Both the position numbers and the translations under genes were made by a program. The notes under the pieces were generated by a model. The model had not been told where the DNA came from. It was given only the letters and a program-made list of their open reading frames with translations, and made no database searches. From positions 26,425-90,424 of the forward strand of contig JBCBTJ010000003.1 in NCBI GenBank assembly GCA_039818665.1: 64,000 bases of DNA, given 5' to 3'. The first letter of the stretch is position 1. Each line of letters begins with the position of its first letter. Below, one piece after another: positions 42,182-50,612 of this stretch. The stretch comes from JBCBTJ01 sp039818665. Its GTDB lineage: Bacteria; Pseudomonadota; Alphaproteobacteria; Caulobacterales; Hyphomonadaceae.

Positions 42182-43015
42182 ATGGCGGGACGGCAACCCG
42201 AAATCTCGATGCGCAAAGTGGGCGGCGTGCAATTGCGCGCGGCCTATTGGCCGGCGGAGAACGAAACGGCGGGCCGCCCCCTCCTCTTCTTCAACGGGAT
42301 CGGCGCGAATATGGAGCTGGTGTTCGGCCTGGGCGATCACATCCGCGACCGCGCCTTGCTGACGTTCGACGTCCCCGGCATCGGCGGCAGCCCGGAGCCC
42401 TCCATCCCCTACCGCGCTTGGCAACTTGCCCGCTGGGCGAAGAAACTCGCTGAGTCCTACGACATCCAAGAGCTCGACGTGATGGGCGTGTCCTGGGGCG
42501 GCGCGCTGGCGCAGCAATTCGCCTTTCAGTATCGCAACAGCGTCAAGCGCGCAGTGCTGGCGGCGACTTCGACGGGCTGGACCATGGTGCCCGGCAAACC
42601 CAAAGCGCTCACGAAAATGGCGGATCCACGCCGCTACGCCGAGCCGGACTTCATGTTGAAGCATTTTGAGACGCTCTACGGCGACGAACTCGACACGTCC
42701 GGCGAAGCGCACACCAGCAAGCTCAAAGCCCCGACCATGCGCGGCTACACCTATCAGATGCTCGCCATGCTCGGCTGGACCAGCGTTCCGTTCCTCCGCT
42801 TCATGAAGCAGCCGACGCTGGTGATGATGGGCGACCGGGACAATATCGTCCCGCTCGTCAACGGGAAGATGATCGCTGGTCTGGCGCCCAACGCCCGCCT
42901 CCATGTGGTCGAAGGCGGCGGCCATCTCTTCCTCGCCACCCGCGCCGACGAGGTGGTGCCGGTGCTCTTGGACTTCTTGAACGAAAGCGCGCTTGAGCCG
43001 GCGGGCGCCCAGTAA
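42182..43015 (+). CDS. phaZ: Intracellular medium-chain-length PHA depolymerase
   Basis: This 277-residue alpha/beta hydrolase resembles pseudomonad PhaZ: LLFFNGIGANMELVFGL, FDVPGIGGSPEP, the nucleophile GVSWGGALAQQF, LAATSTGWTMVPGKPK, LGWTSVPFL, and the His in EGGGHLFLATR. It depolymerises stored PHA. Start ATG 42182 follows AAGGAGACCTCG. phaC-phaZ order is that of the mcl-PHA operon. It ends 33 bp before the convergent hydrolase. Confidence 0.9.
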   Translation: MAGRQPEISMRKVGGVQLRAAYWPAENETAGRPLLFFNGIGANMELVFGLGDHIRDRALLTFDVPGIGGSPEPSIPYRAWQLARWAKKLAESYDIQELDVMGVSWGGALAQQFAFQYRNSVKRAVLAATSTGWTMVPGKPKALTKMADPRRYAEPDFMLKHFETLYGDELDTSGEAHTSKLKAPTMRGYTYQMLAMLGWTSVPFLRFMKQPTLVMMGDRDNIVPLVNGKMIAGLAPNARLHVVEGGGHLFLATRADEVVPVLLDFLNESALEPAGAQ

Positions 43016-43048
43016 ACAATCATCCTCGTCCGCGTTCAGCGCCAGATG

Positions 43049-43861
43049 TCAGGCGCAAGCGCGCTCTTTCAAAAAGGCCTCGATCTGCGGGTTCACTTGC
43101 TCCGGATTGGTGAGGCAAGAGGCGTGTCCCGCGCCCTTCACCATGTAGGTCTCCGCATGCAGCGCGGCGGCCATGGCCTTGATGGCTTTCGGCGGAACGG
43201 CGAGGTCGTTCTGACCGTAAACCACGAGCGACCGGGTCTTGATGGCCGGCGCGTAGGGGGTGATGTCGTCGCGTGTGACCAGGGTGCGGAACGACATCGC
43301 CAGATTGACGAGCTTCGTCGCTTTCCACTTCGCGATCCAAGGCGCCGCCCCGGGCCAGTTGGGCTTTAGGATTTCAGCGGCGACCTTGGCGGCGAGTCCG
43401 TCGGACAAACCGGTGGTCAGCCAAGCGTTTAGGAGCTGGAAATTCCCTGTCAAATGAGACTTGTCCATCAACCCGGTCTGCGTATCGATCAGAACCAGCG
43501 CGTCGACGATTCCGGGATTGATGATCGCCGCGCGCAGGGTCAGATAGCCGCCCTGCGACATGCCGGCGAGCACCGCTTTTTCAATCCCAAGATGAGTGAG
43601 CAGCGCCGCGAGATCGTTCGCGGAGTCGTAGAATGTGAACGGGTCCAGCCGGTCGGTCGCCGTCAATCCGTGGCCCCGCTGGTCCCAAGTTATGCAGCGA
43701 TATCGGTCTTTCAGGGCTGAGACTTGCGGCTCCCACATGGTGTGGTCCATCAGGAAGCCGTGGGAGAAAACCACCACCGGACCCGCATTGTTCGGCGGCG
43801 GACCGGTGTCTTCATAATAAAACTCAAGATCAACTTTGTCGTTCAATGTCGCGTATGGCAA
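43049..43861 (-). CDS. Alpha/beta-hydrolase
   Basis: About 270 residues. There is no ATG near the N-terminus; the TTG at 43861 (read MPYATLNDKVDLEFYYED) follows a GGGGGGAC ribosome site at good spacing, so I prefer it to a TTG five codons upstream. VVFSHGFLMDHTMWEPQ gives the oxyanion loop, GMSQGGYLTLRA the nucleophile Ser, and GAGHASCLTNPEQVN the catalytic His. It resembles 3-oxoadipate enol-lactonase-like and esterase-like hydrolases. The substrate is unknown. Convergent with phaZ, divergent from the TIR gene. Confidence 0.8.
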   Translation of the reverse strand: MPYATLNDKVDLEFYYEDTGPPPNNAGPVVVFSHGFLMDHTMWEPQVSALKDRYRCITWDQRGHGLTATDRLDPFTFYDSANDLAALLTHLGIEKAVLAGMSQGGYLTLRAAIINPGIVDALVLIDTQTGLMDKSHLTGNFQLLNAWLTTGLSDGLAAKVAAEILKPNWPGAAPWIAKWKATKLVNLAMSFRTLVTRDDITPYAPAIKTRSLVVYGQNDLAVPPKAIKAMAAALHAETYMVKGAGHASCLTNPEQVNPQIEAFLKERACA

Positions 43862-43932
43862 AGCCCGTCCCCCCAAGCGCCGTTCTACTCATCCACCACT
43901 GCGCCGCGCTTTAAGCGCCCAAGACCTTAGGT

Positions 43933-46900
43933 GTGATTTCTCTCCGCCGCCAGCGCCGCCGGCGCCGCGCAGTGGACTTGGCCCGGTCGAAACCGCATAG
44001 TCGTCAAACCGTTGTCGCACTTGAGGGGACCGAGGCGCTGCCGGATATTTTCTTGTCATATTCGCGCGTCGACCAAGAGATCGCGCGCCGGTTCGCCGAC
44101 GCGCTGGAAGCCGAGGGGTTCGAGCTCTGGTGGGACACGCGGCTCAACACGGGCGACGCCTATGACGAGGTGACCGAGCAAGCGCTGAAAGACGCGCGCG
44201 CGGTGATCGTCCTGTGGTCGAAACGCTCGGTGGAGTCGCGCTGGGTGCGCGCCGAGGCGACGCTGGCCGATCGCCAGAAGACGCTGGTCCCCGCCATGAT
44301 CGAAGACTGCGTCCGCCCGGTCATGTTCGAACTGACCCAGACCGCCGATCTCATCGGCTGGGGCGGCGACCGGTCCGATCAACGCTGGCAGGCCTTTGCG
44401 GGCGACGTTACGCGCTTCGTCCGCGGCGAGGGCCGGACCGAAGACGCCGCGCCGGCGCAGAAGCGCTCCGCCGACGCCGTGCGCCAAGGCCGGCGGCAAG
44501 CCACCGTGCTCTATTGCGGCGTCGAACCGGCGACGAAGGCCGCCGAAGCCGTCGATCCCGAGGATTGGAGCGACCAAGTCGCCGCCGTCCAAAACCGCTG
44601 CAAGGATCTTCTCTCCGCCTATGGCGTCGACGCGCGCGCCCTCGACACCGACGCCGTCCTCGCCGTCTTCGGCGAAGACCGATCCCGCGAGGACCATGCC
44701 GAACGGGCCGTCCGCGCCGCGCTCGACATTGTCGGCGACGCGCAGATCAAAGCCGAGGGCGGGCCCTGCGACGTGCGGATCGGGATCGAAACCGGCGTCA
44801 TCATCGCCAGTGATCAGCGCGAGGCCGCGTCCGGTCCGTCCATCAGCCAGGCCGAGCGCCTGCAACGCGGCGCAGCCTCGGGCGATGTGATCCTCGGCGC
44901 CGCCGCCGCGCGGCTCGCCGGCCCCTATTTCGATCTCGAGGCCCAGCCGGGCGGCGCGTTCCGGGTCGCCGGCTCCGGTCCGGCGCAAACCCGGTTCGAT
45001 GTCAGCCGCGCCCGCGGCCTCAGCCACTTCGTCGGCCGCGGCGGCGACTTCAAGCTTCTCGAAGAAGCGCTTGAGAGATCCCAATCCGGCGACGGCCAAG
45101 TGATCGGCCTCGTCGCCGAAGCCGGCATCGGCAAGAGCCGGCTATGCTACGAGTTTATCGAGTCCTGCCGCGCCAGGGGCGTGCCGGTGTTCGAAGGCCG
45201 CGCCGTCGCCCATGGCAAACACATCCCGCTCCTGCCGATCCTCGGCCTCTTCCGCTCCTTCTTCGGGATCGAACCCGACGACAGCGACGCCGAAGCCCGC
45301 GAGAAAATCGAAGCCCGCCTCCTCGCGCTCGATGAGAGCTTTGCGAGCGCCTTCCCGCTCTTATTCGACTTCCTCGGCGTGTCCGATCCCGACCGCCCCT
45401 CCCCACGCCTCGACCCCAGCGTCCGCCAGCGCCAGCTGATCCAGGTCATGCGCCAGGCCATTATCCTCGGCGCGAAGCGCGGCGCTTCGGTGACGCTGAT
45501 CGAAGACCTCCACTGGATGGACCCGGCGAGCGAACAATTCGTCGAGCAGATGGTCGAAGCGCGCGGCGGCGCCGGCAGCCTCCTCCTGCTCAATTTCCGG
45601 CCTGAATACAGCGCCGACTGGATGCGCCATTCCTGGTACCGCCAGGTCCCCCTCGCCCCGCTCGCCGGCGACGCCGTCGGGGAGTTGCTGGCCGACTTGC
45701 TTGGCGACGATCCGAGCGTCGCGGATTTGGCCGAACCCATCCGCGCGCGCACCAGCGGCAATCCCTTCTTCACCGAAGAACTCGTTCGCAATCTCATCGA
45801 GAACGGCCAGCTGGAAGGCGAGCCGGGCGCCTACAGGCTCACCGCGGAGATCGACAAGATCTCCGTGCCCTCCACCGTCCACGCCGTGCTCGCCGCCCGC
45901 ATCGACCGCCTGCCCGAGCGCGAACGCCGGACGCTTCAACTGGCGGCGACCATCGGCAAAGACTTTCCAGAAACGCTGGTCATGGCCGCATCGGATCTGC
46001 CCGAAGACGAGGTCCGCGCATCCTTGGCCGCCCTACGCAGCGGCGAGTTCGTCTTCGAAAAGTCTTTCTTCCCCGAGGTCGAGTTCTCCTTCAAACACCC
46101 CCTCACCCAGGAAGTCGCGCTCGACAGCCTGCTCAAGGACCAGCGCCGCCAGTTGCACAAATCGGTCGCGCAAGCGCTTGAGGCGGGCTCAACCGGCCAA
46201 GAAGACGCCGCCCTCCTCGCCCAGCACTGGGAGGCCGCCGGCGAGCCTCTCGCCGCCGCGCGCTATCACCGCAATGCCGCCGAATGGGTCGGCCTCACCG
46301 ATCTCGGCGCGGCGTCTTGGCATTGGACCCGCGTGCGCACGGTCTTGAAAGACGCCGGCGGCGGCCAGGAGGCGGCGGCGCTCGGCGTCGCGGCCTGCCA
46401 ACATTTGCTCAATCTCGGCTGGCGCTTCGGCATCGACCGCGCCGAGGTCGACGCGCTTTATCAAGACGGCCTGGCGTTCGCCCAATCGGTCGGCGACCGC
46501 CACGCCGAGCTCAATGTCGCCATGGTGTGCAGCCGCGCCCTCGCCTCGGTGGGCGACGTCGCAGGCTTCGTGACGCTCGCCCGCGAGAATTATGAGACCG
46601 CCCGCGGCTTCGACGACACGGCCGCCCAGGTCAATGCGAGCTTGTATCTCGTCGATGCGCTGACCTGGACGGCGGAACTGCCCGAAGCCCTCGGGCTCGC
46701 CGAGCAGGCGTTGCAGCAAGTCTCGAAAGAGGTGCCGCCCTCGGAATGGATCATGGGATTCAATCCGCATACGGTCTTGAAATTCTGGCGCGCCACCTGC
46801 CTTGTCATGATGGGCCGCCTGCAAGAGGGCCTGTCCGAATACGAACAATGCCAGCCGCTGCTCGAAGCCGACGGCACGCCCGAGGGCGTCGCATATCTAT

Positions 46901-47529
46901 GGTCTTGGTCCGCGCTCGCTTACTTCTCCGCCGGCGACATTGAGCGCGTCGTCGCCTGCGCCGAGGAGGTCGACCGCGTCTGCACCGAGATCGGCGACCC
47001 GCCCACGGTCGTCGCCCATCGCAAGCTCTGCCAGACCTATCTCCACCTCGCCCACGGCCAGGCCGCCAAAGCGGTGGAGACGGCGTCCGAAGCCCTCGCC
47101 ATCCACCGCGCCTACGAACAACAACATGCCGGCATGACAGCCGGTTTCGTCGCCGAAGCTCTTCTACATGCTGGCCGGGCGAGCGAGGCTGTCGAGATGG
47201 CCGAGGAAGCCATCGGTTTGTGCAAACAGTCCCATCGCCGCAATCTCGAAGCCCAAGCGCATGGTGCCCTGGCGCGCGCCCTCCTCGCCCGGGACGGCCC
47301 CGACGCCGCGCCCGCGGCCGAAGAGGCGCTCGCCCGCGCGGCGGACCTCATTGAGAAGACAGGCGCCGGCGCGCTCGAGCCCGGCCTCCACGAATGGCGC
47401 GCCGCGCTGTGCGAGACCCTGGACGACACAGCGGGCCGGGACGCGGCGCTTCAAGCCGCCACCGCCTCATACCAAGCCATCGGCGCGCCGTTTCAAGCCG
47501 CGCGACTCGCCGCCACCTTGGCGGCTTAG
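43933..47529 (+). CDS. TIR - degenerate nucleotide cyclase - AAA ATPase - TPR-like multidomain protein
   Basis: The 1198-residue protein has these domains in order. A TIR domain (about 37-165) has DIFLSYSRVDQ, LWWDTRLNTGD and WVRAE, whose Glu108 sits where TIR NADases have their catalytic Glu. A class III adenylate-cyclase-like domain (about 186-360) follows. Its first metal-binding Asp is lost (YCGVEPA in place of the usual CDLVGS), while the second survives in LDTDAVLAVFG. An AAA/STAND-type ATPase comes next, with Walker A GLVAEAGIGKSRL (about 392-404) and Walker B-like VTLIEDLHWMD. The rest is a long helical repeat region. Related proteins are called TIR-cyclases or COG3899 ATPases. Cyclase activity looks unlikely. 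The start is uncertain: GTG 43933, or a GTG/TTG 40-100 bases later. Confidence 0.85.
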   Translation: MISLRRQRRRRRAVDLARSKPHSRQTVVALEGTEALPDIFLSYSRVDQEIARRFADALEAEGFELWWDTRLNTGDAYDEVTEQALKDARAVIVLWSKRSVESRWVRAEATLADRQKTLVPAMIEDCVRPVMFELTQTADLIGWGGDRSDQRWQAFAGDVTRFVRGEGRTEDAAPAQKRSADAVRQGRRQATVLYCGVEPATKAAEAVDPEDWSDQVAAVQNRCKDLLSAYGVDARALDTDAVLAVFGEDRSREDHAERAVRAALDIVGDAQIKAEGGPCDVRIGIETGVIIASDQREAASGPSISQAERLQRGAASGDVILGAAAARLAGPYFDLEAQPGGAFRVAGSGPAQTRFDVSRARGLSHFVGRGGDFKLLEEALERSQSGDGQVIGLVAEAGIGKSRLCYEFIESCRARGVPVFEGRAVAHGKHIPLLPILGLFRSFFGIEPDDSDAEAREKIEARLLALDESFASAFPLLFDFLGVSDPDRPSPRLDPSVRQRQLIQVMRQAIILGAKRGASVTLIEDLHWMDPASEQFVEQMVEARGGAGSLLLLNFRPEYSADWMRHSWYRQVPLAPLAGDAVGELLADLLGDDPSVADLAEPIRARTSGNPFFTEELVRNLIENGQLEGEPGAYRLTAEIDKISVPSTVHAVLAARIDRLPERERRTLQLAATIGKDFPETLVMAASDLPEDEVRASLAALRSGEFVFEKSFFPEVEFSFKHPLTQEVALDSLLKDQRRQLHKSVAQALEAGSTGQEDAALLAQHWEAAGEPLAAARYHRNAAEWVGLTDLGAASWHWTRVRTVLKDAGGGQEAAALGVAACQHLLNLGWRFGIDRAEVDALYQDGLAFAQSVGDRHAELNVAMVCSRALASVGDVAGFVTLARENYETARGFDDTAAQVNASLYLVDALTWTAELPEALGLAEQALQQVSKEVPPSEWIMGFNPHTVLKFWRATCLVMMGRLQEGLSEYEQCQPLLEADGTPEGVAYLWSWSALAYFSAGDIERVVACAEEVDRVCTEIGDPPTVVAHRKLCQTYLHLAHGQAAKAVETASEALAIHRAYEQQHAGMTAGFVAEALLHAGRASEAVEMAEEAIGLCKQSHRRNLEAQAHGALARALLARDGPDAAPAAEEALARAADLIEKTGAGALEPGLHEWRAALCETLDDTAGRDAALQAATASYQAIGAPFQAARLAATLAA

Positions 47530-47621
47530 CCCTGTCGCAAAACTTTCCGACCGAGGGTCATTGCCAAGCGCCGGATTGGATCGGACAATATGGTTAAGAG
47601 GATTTGGCGCGGAGAGGCGAT

Positions 47622-48074
47622 ATGGCGACATTGCGGGTGAATGGCGAACGCGTCGAGGTCGATGCGGAGGAAGACACGCCCCTGCTCTGGGTGCTGCGCG
47701 AGCAAATGGGGCTCACCGGCACGAAATATGGCTGCGGCATCGCCCAGTGCGGCGCCTGCACCATCCATGTCGCCGGCCAGCCGGTCCGGGCCTGCGTCTA
47801 CCCGCTGGGCGCGGTGACCGAAGAGGATGAGATCACCACAATCGAAGGCCTGTCCGAAGACGCCTCCCACCCCGTCCAACAAGCCTGGGCCGAGCTCGAC
47901 ATTCCGCAATGCGGCTTCTGCCAGCCCGGCATGATCATGGCGGTCGCCGGCTTGCTCGCGAACAAGCCCGACGCCACGGACGAAGACATCAATCTGGAGA
48001 TCACGAACATCTGCCGTTGCGGCACGCTCGCCCGCGTCCGCAAGGGCATCCATTTGGCGAAGACCAAGGCCTAA
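47622..48074 (+). CDS. iorA: Isoquinoline 1-oxidoreductase-type alpha subunit (two [2Fe-2S] clusters)
   Basis: A 150-residue small subunit of xanthine-oxidase-family enzymes. The plant-type [2Fe-2S] ligands are Cys38, Cys43, Cys46 and Cys58 (GCGIAQCGACTIH); the second cluster uses Cys97, Cys100, Cys131 and Cys133 (QCGFCQPGM and ICRCGT). It passes electrons from the molybdenum site of the next gene's product to an outside acceptor, here plausibly the cytochrome c encoded at 50282. Start ATG 47622 follows GGAGAGGCG. First gene of the ior-sox operon. Confidence 0.92.
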   Translation: MATLRVNGERVEVDAEEDTPLLWVLREQMGLTGTKYGCGIAQCGACTIHVAGQPVRACVYPLGAVTEEDEITTIEGLSEDASHPVQQAWAELDIPQCGFCQPGMIMAVAGLLANKPDATDEDINLEITNICRCGTLARVRKGIHLAKTKA

Positions 48075-48086
48075 GGGAAACGATCC

Positions 48087-50285
48087 ATGAGCGACACGAC
48101 AACCGTCTCCCGCCGAGGCTTCATGATCGGCGCCAGCGCCGCCGGCGGCCTCACCATCACACTCCTGTCCGGCTGCGGCCAAGCCGCTGAGGACGCCCCC
48201 GCGCCCGCCGCGGACTTGCCGCCCAATCCAGAGGTCAACGCCTGGGTCCACATCGGAACCGACGACACCGTGACGGTCCGCATCGCCCGCTCGGAAATGG
48301 GGCAAGGCACGCTCACCGGCCTTGCTCAGCTCGTCGCCGAAGAGCTTGAATGCGACTGGTCGAAGGTCACGACCGAATATCCGACGCCGGGCCAGAACCT
48401 GGAGCGCGAGCGCATCTGGGGCAGCTTCGCCACCGGCGGCAGCCGCGGCGTGCGCGACAGCCATCAATATGTCCGCGAAGGCGGCGCGGCCGCGCGCATC
48501 ATGCTGATCGAAGCGGCCGCCAATGAGTGGGGCGTGCCGGCGAGCGAATGCTCAGCCGAGAACAGCGTCATCACCCATGCCGCCTCCGGCCAAAGCACCA
48601 CCTACGGCCAAGTCGCCGCGGCGGCGGCCGAGCTCGCCCCGCCGCTGGAGGTCCCGCTCAAGGATCCCTCGACCTGGAAGATCGCCGGCAAGCCGGTGAA
48701 CCGCCTCGACACGACCGACAAGCTCGACGGCAAGCAGCTCTACGGCGCAGACCTTGTGCTGCCCGGCATGGTGAACGCCTCGATCAAAGCAAGCCCCAAG
48801 CGCGGCGGCACGGTGGCGAGCTTCGACGCCGGCGCCGTGAGCGGCATGCCGGGCGTCAAAAAGGTCATGCAAGTCGGCCCCGACGCCGTCGCCGTGGTCG
48901 CCGACACGTGGTGGCGGGCGAACAAAGCGCTCGACGCTCTGCCGATCGAATGGGCGCCCGGACCCGGCTCCGATTATTCCAGCGCCGCCTTCGAGGCCGA
49001 GCTCGACGACGGCCTCACCTCCGACGACGGTCTCCTCGGCAATATGGCCGGCGATGTCGACGCGGCCTTCGCCGAAGCCGCCCAAATCGTCGAGGCCACC
49101 TACAACGCGCCTCACCAGAACCACGCCACAATGGAGCCCATGAACGCCACGGCGCTCTACACGGACGAAAAGTGCGAAGTCTGGTGCCCGACCCAGAACG
49201 GCGAGGCCGCCCTCGCCGCGACCTCCGAAGCGGCCGGCCTGCCGATCGAGCAATGCGAGGTCTACAAGATCCATCTCGGCGGCGGCTTCGGCCGGCGCGG
49301 CGCCGGCGACTATATCGCCCAAGCCGTCACCATCGCGAAGGAGATGCCGGGCACCCCGGTGAAGCTCATGTGGACCCGCGAAGAGGACATGGCCCAGGGC
49401 TTCTACCACCCGGTCACCAAAGCCCGCATGCGCGGCGCGCTCGACGCCGAGGGCAACCTTACGGGCATCAGCATGCGGATCTCAGGCCAGTCCATCCTCG
49501 CCGCCCTCGCCCCGCAAAACCTCCTCGACGGGGTCGACTACGCCACCTTCCAGGGCCTCCTGCCCGCCGGCCTCGATCCGCGCGTGGAAGACCAGACGCT
49601 GAAATACGCGTTCCCCAATATGCGGATCGACCACGCCATGCGGAACCCGCCGGTCCGGCCGGGCTTCTGGCGCGGCGTGAACGCGAACCAGAACGCCATC
49701 TATCTCGAATGCTTCCTCGACGAGATGGCCTATGCCGCCGGCCGCGACCCGCTGGAGTTCCGCCTTTCGCTCATGCCGGAGGGGTCGCTCAACGCCGCTG
49801 TCTTGAACGCCGTGGCGGAGGCGTCCGGCTGGGGCGCCGATGACGGCCTCGCCCGGGGCCTCTGCACCTTCTATTCCTTCGGCAGCTACACCGCCGCCTG
49901 CGCCGAAGTGACCGTGGACGATGACGGCCGCCTGAAAATGCACCGCATCGTCGCCGCCACCGACCCCGGCATGGCCGTGAACCCGCAGCAGATCGAAGCC
50001 CAGGTCGAAGGCTCCTTCGTCTACGGCCTCTCGGCCATGCTGCACCAGGAGATCACTTTCGAGGAGGGCGAGGTTCAGCAAAAGAACTTCGACACCTATC
50101 CCTCCATGCTCATTGCTGAAATGCCGGAGGTGGAGACGATCGTCATGCCGTCCGGCGGCTTCTGGGGCGGGGTCGGCGAGCCGACGATCGCCGTGGCCGC
50201 GCCGGCGGTGCTCAACGCCATCTACGCCGCCACCGGCAAGCGCGTGCGCCAGCTGCCGATCAAAGACCAGGACCTGCGGGCGTGA
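48087..50285 (+). CDS. iorB: Isoquinoline 1-oxidoreductase/aldehyde dehydrogenase-type molybdenum subunit
   Basis: The 732-residue protein has a Tat signal (VSRRGFMIGASAAGG) ending in a possible lipobox LLSGC, so it is exported folded with cofactor. The body is the large Mo-pterin subunit of IorB/AldH type: GTLTGLAQLVAEEL, LHLGGGFGRRGAGDY-like loop (here IHLGGGFGRRGAG), RPGFWRGVNANQNAIY and the GGVGEPTIAVAAPAV motif with the catalytic Glu. Such enzymes hydroxylate N-heterocycles or oxidise aldehydes in the periplasm. Its gene shares 4 bp (GTGA) with the cytochrome gene, which starts the Sox part of the operon. The substrate is open; a sulfur-linked role is possible but unproven. Confidence 0.9.
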   Translation: MSDTTTVSRRGFMIGASAAGGLTITLLSGCGQAAEDAPAPAADLPPNPEVNAWVHIGTDDTVTVRIARSEMGQGTLTGLAQLVAEELECDWSKVTTEYPTPGQNLERERIWGSFATGGSRGVRDSHQYVREGGAAARIMLIEAAANEWGVPASECSAENSVITHAASGQSTTYGQVAAAAAELAPPLEVPLKDPSTWKIAGKPVNRLDTTDKLDGKQLYGADLVLPGMVNASIKASPKRGGTVASFDAGAVSGMPGVKKVMQVGPDAVAVVADTWWRANKALDALPIEWAPGPGSDYSSAAFEAELDDGLTSDDGLLGNMAGDVDAAFAEAAQIVEATYNAPHQNHATMEPMNATALYTDEKCEVWCPTQNGEAALAATSEAAGLPIEQCEVYKIHLGGGFGRRGAGDYIAQAVTIAKEMPGTPVKLMWTREEDMAQGFYHPVTKARMRGALDAEGNLTGISMRISGQSILAALAPQNLLDGVDYATFQGLLPAGLDPRVEDQTLKYAFPNMRIDHAMRNPPVRPGFWRGVNANQNAIYLECFLDEMAYAAGRDPLEFRLSLMPEGSLNAAVLNAVAEASGWGADDGLARGLCTFYSFGSYTAACAEVTVDDDGRLKMHRIVAATDPGMAVNPQQIEAQVEGSFVYGLSAMLHQEITFEEGEVQQKNFDTYPSMLIAEMPEVETIVMPSGGFWGGVGEPTIAVAAPAVLNAIYAATGKRVRQLPIKDQDLRA

Positions 50286-50611
50286 TCGTTCGCCGCCTCA
50301 CGGCGGCGATCAGCGTGGCGTTCGTCGCCGGCTGCGGCGGCGAACCCGGCGACGCGGCGCCCAGGGCCGACGGCGCGCCGTCCAGCCTGTCGCGCGCCGC
50401 CAGCCTGGCGGCGGCCTGCTCTGGCTGCCACGCGGCGACCAATGAGAGCATCGCCCGGCTCGACGACCTGTCCGCCGAGGCCATCGCCGCCGCGCTCGCC
50501 GAGTACAAAGCGGACGCCGTCGGAACCAGTGTGATGCACCGCCTCGCCCGTGGCTACGCCGACGCGGACATCGCGCTCATCGCCGAGTATCTCGGCGCTG
50601 AGGAGCCCTAG
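50282..50611 (+). CDS. Small lipoprotein c-type cytochrome
   Basis: A 109-residue protein with a short signal and lipobox (VAGC, Cys18), then one haem site CSGCH (Cys46, Cys49, His50) and Met85 as likely sixth ligand (GTSVMHRLA). It resembles the cytochrome subunit (FccA/SoxE type) that pairs with the FccB/SoxF flavoprotein encoded next, 2 bp downstream. It could also accept electrons from IorAB, linking the two halves of the operon. GTG start overlaps the iorB stop. Confidence 0.85.
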   Translation: MIVRRLTAAISVAFVAGCGGEPGDAAPRADGAPSSLSRAASLAAACSGCHAATNESIARLDDLSAEAIAAALAEYKADAVGTSVMHRLARGYADADIALIAEYLGAEEP

Positions 50612-50612
50612 G

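Noticed and set aside
43933..47529. Calling the TIR protein part of a defence island
   Set aside because: Neighbours are PHA metabolism and Sox genes with no restriction, CBASS or phage-related genes, so context does not support an island even if the protein itself could be defensive.
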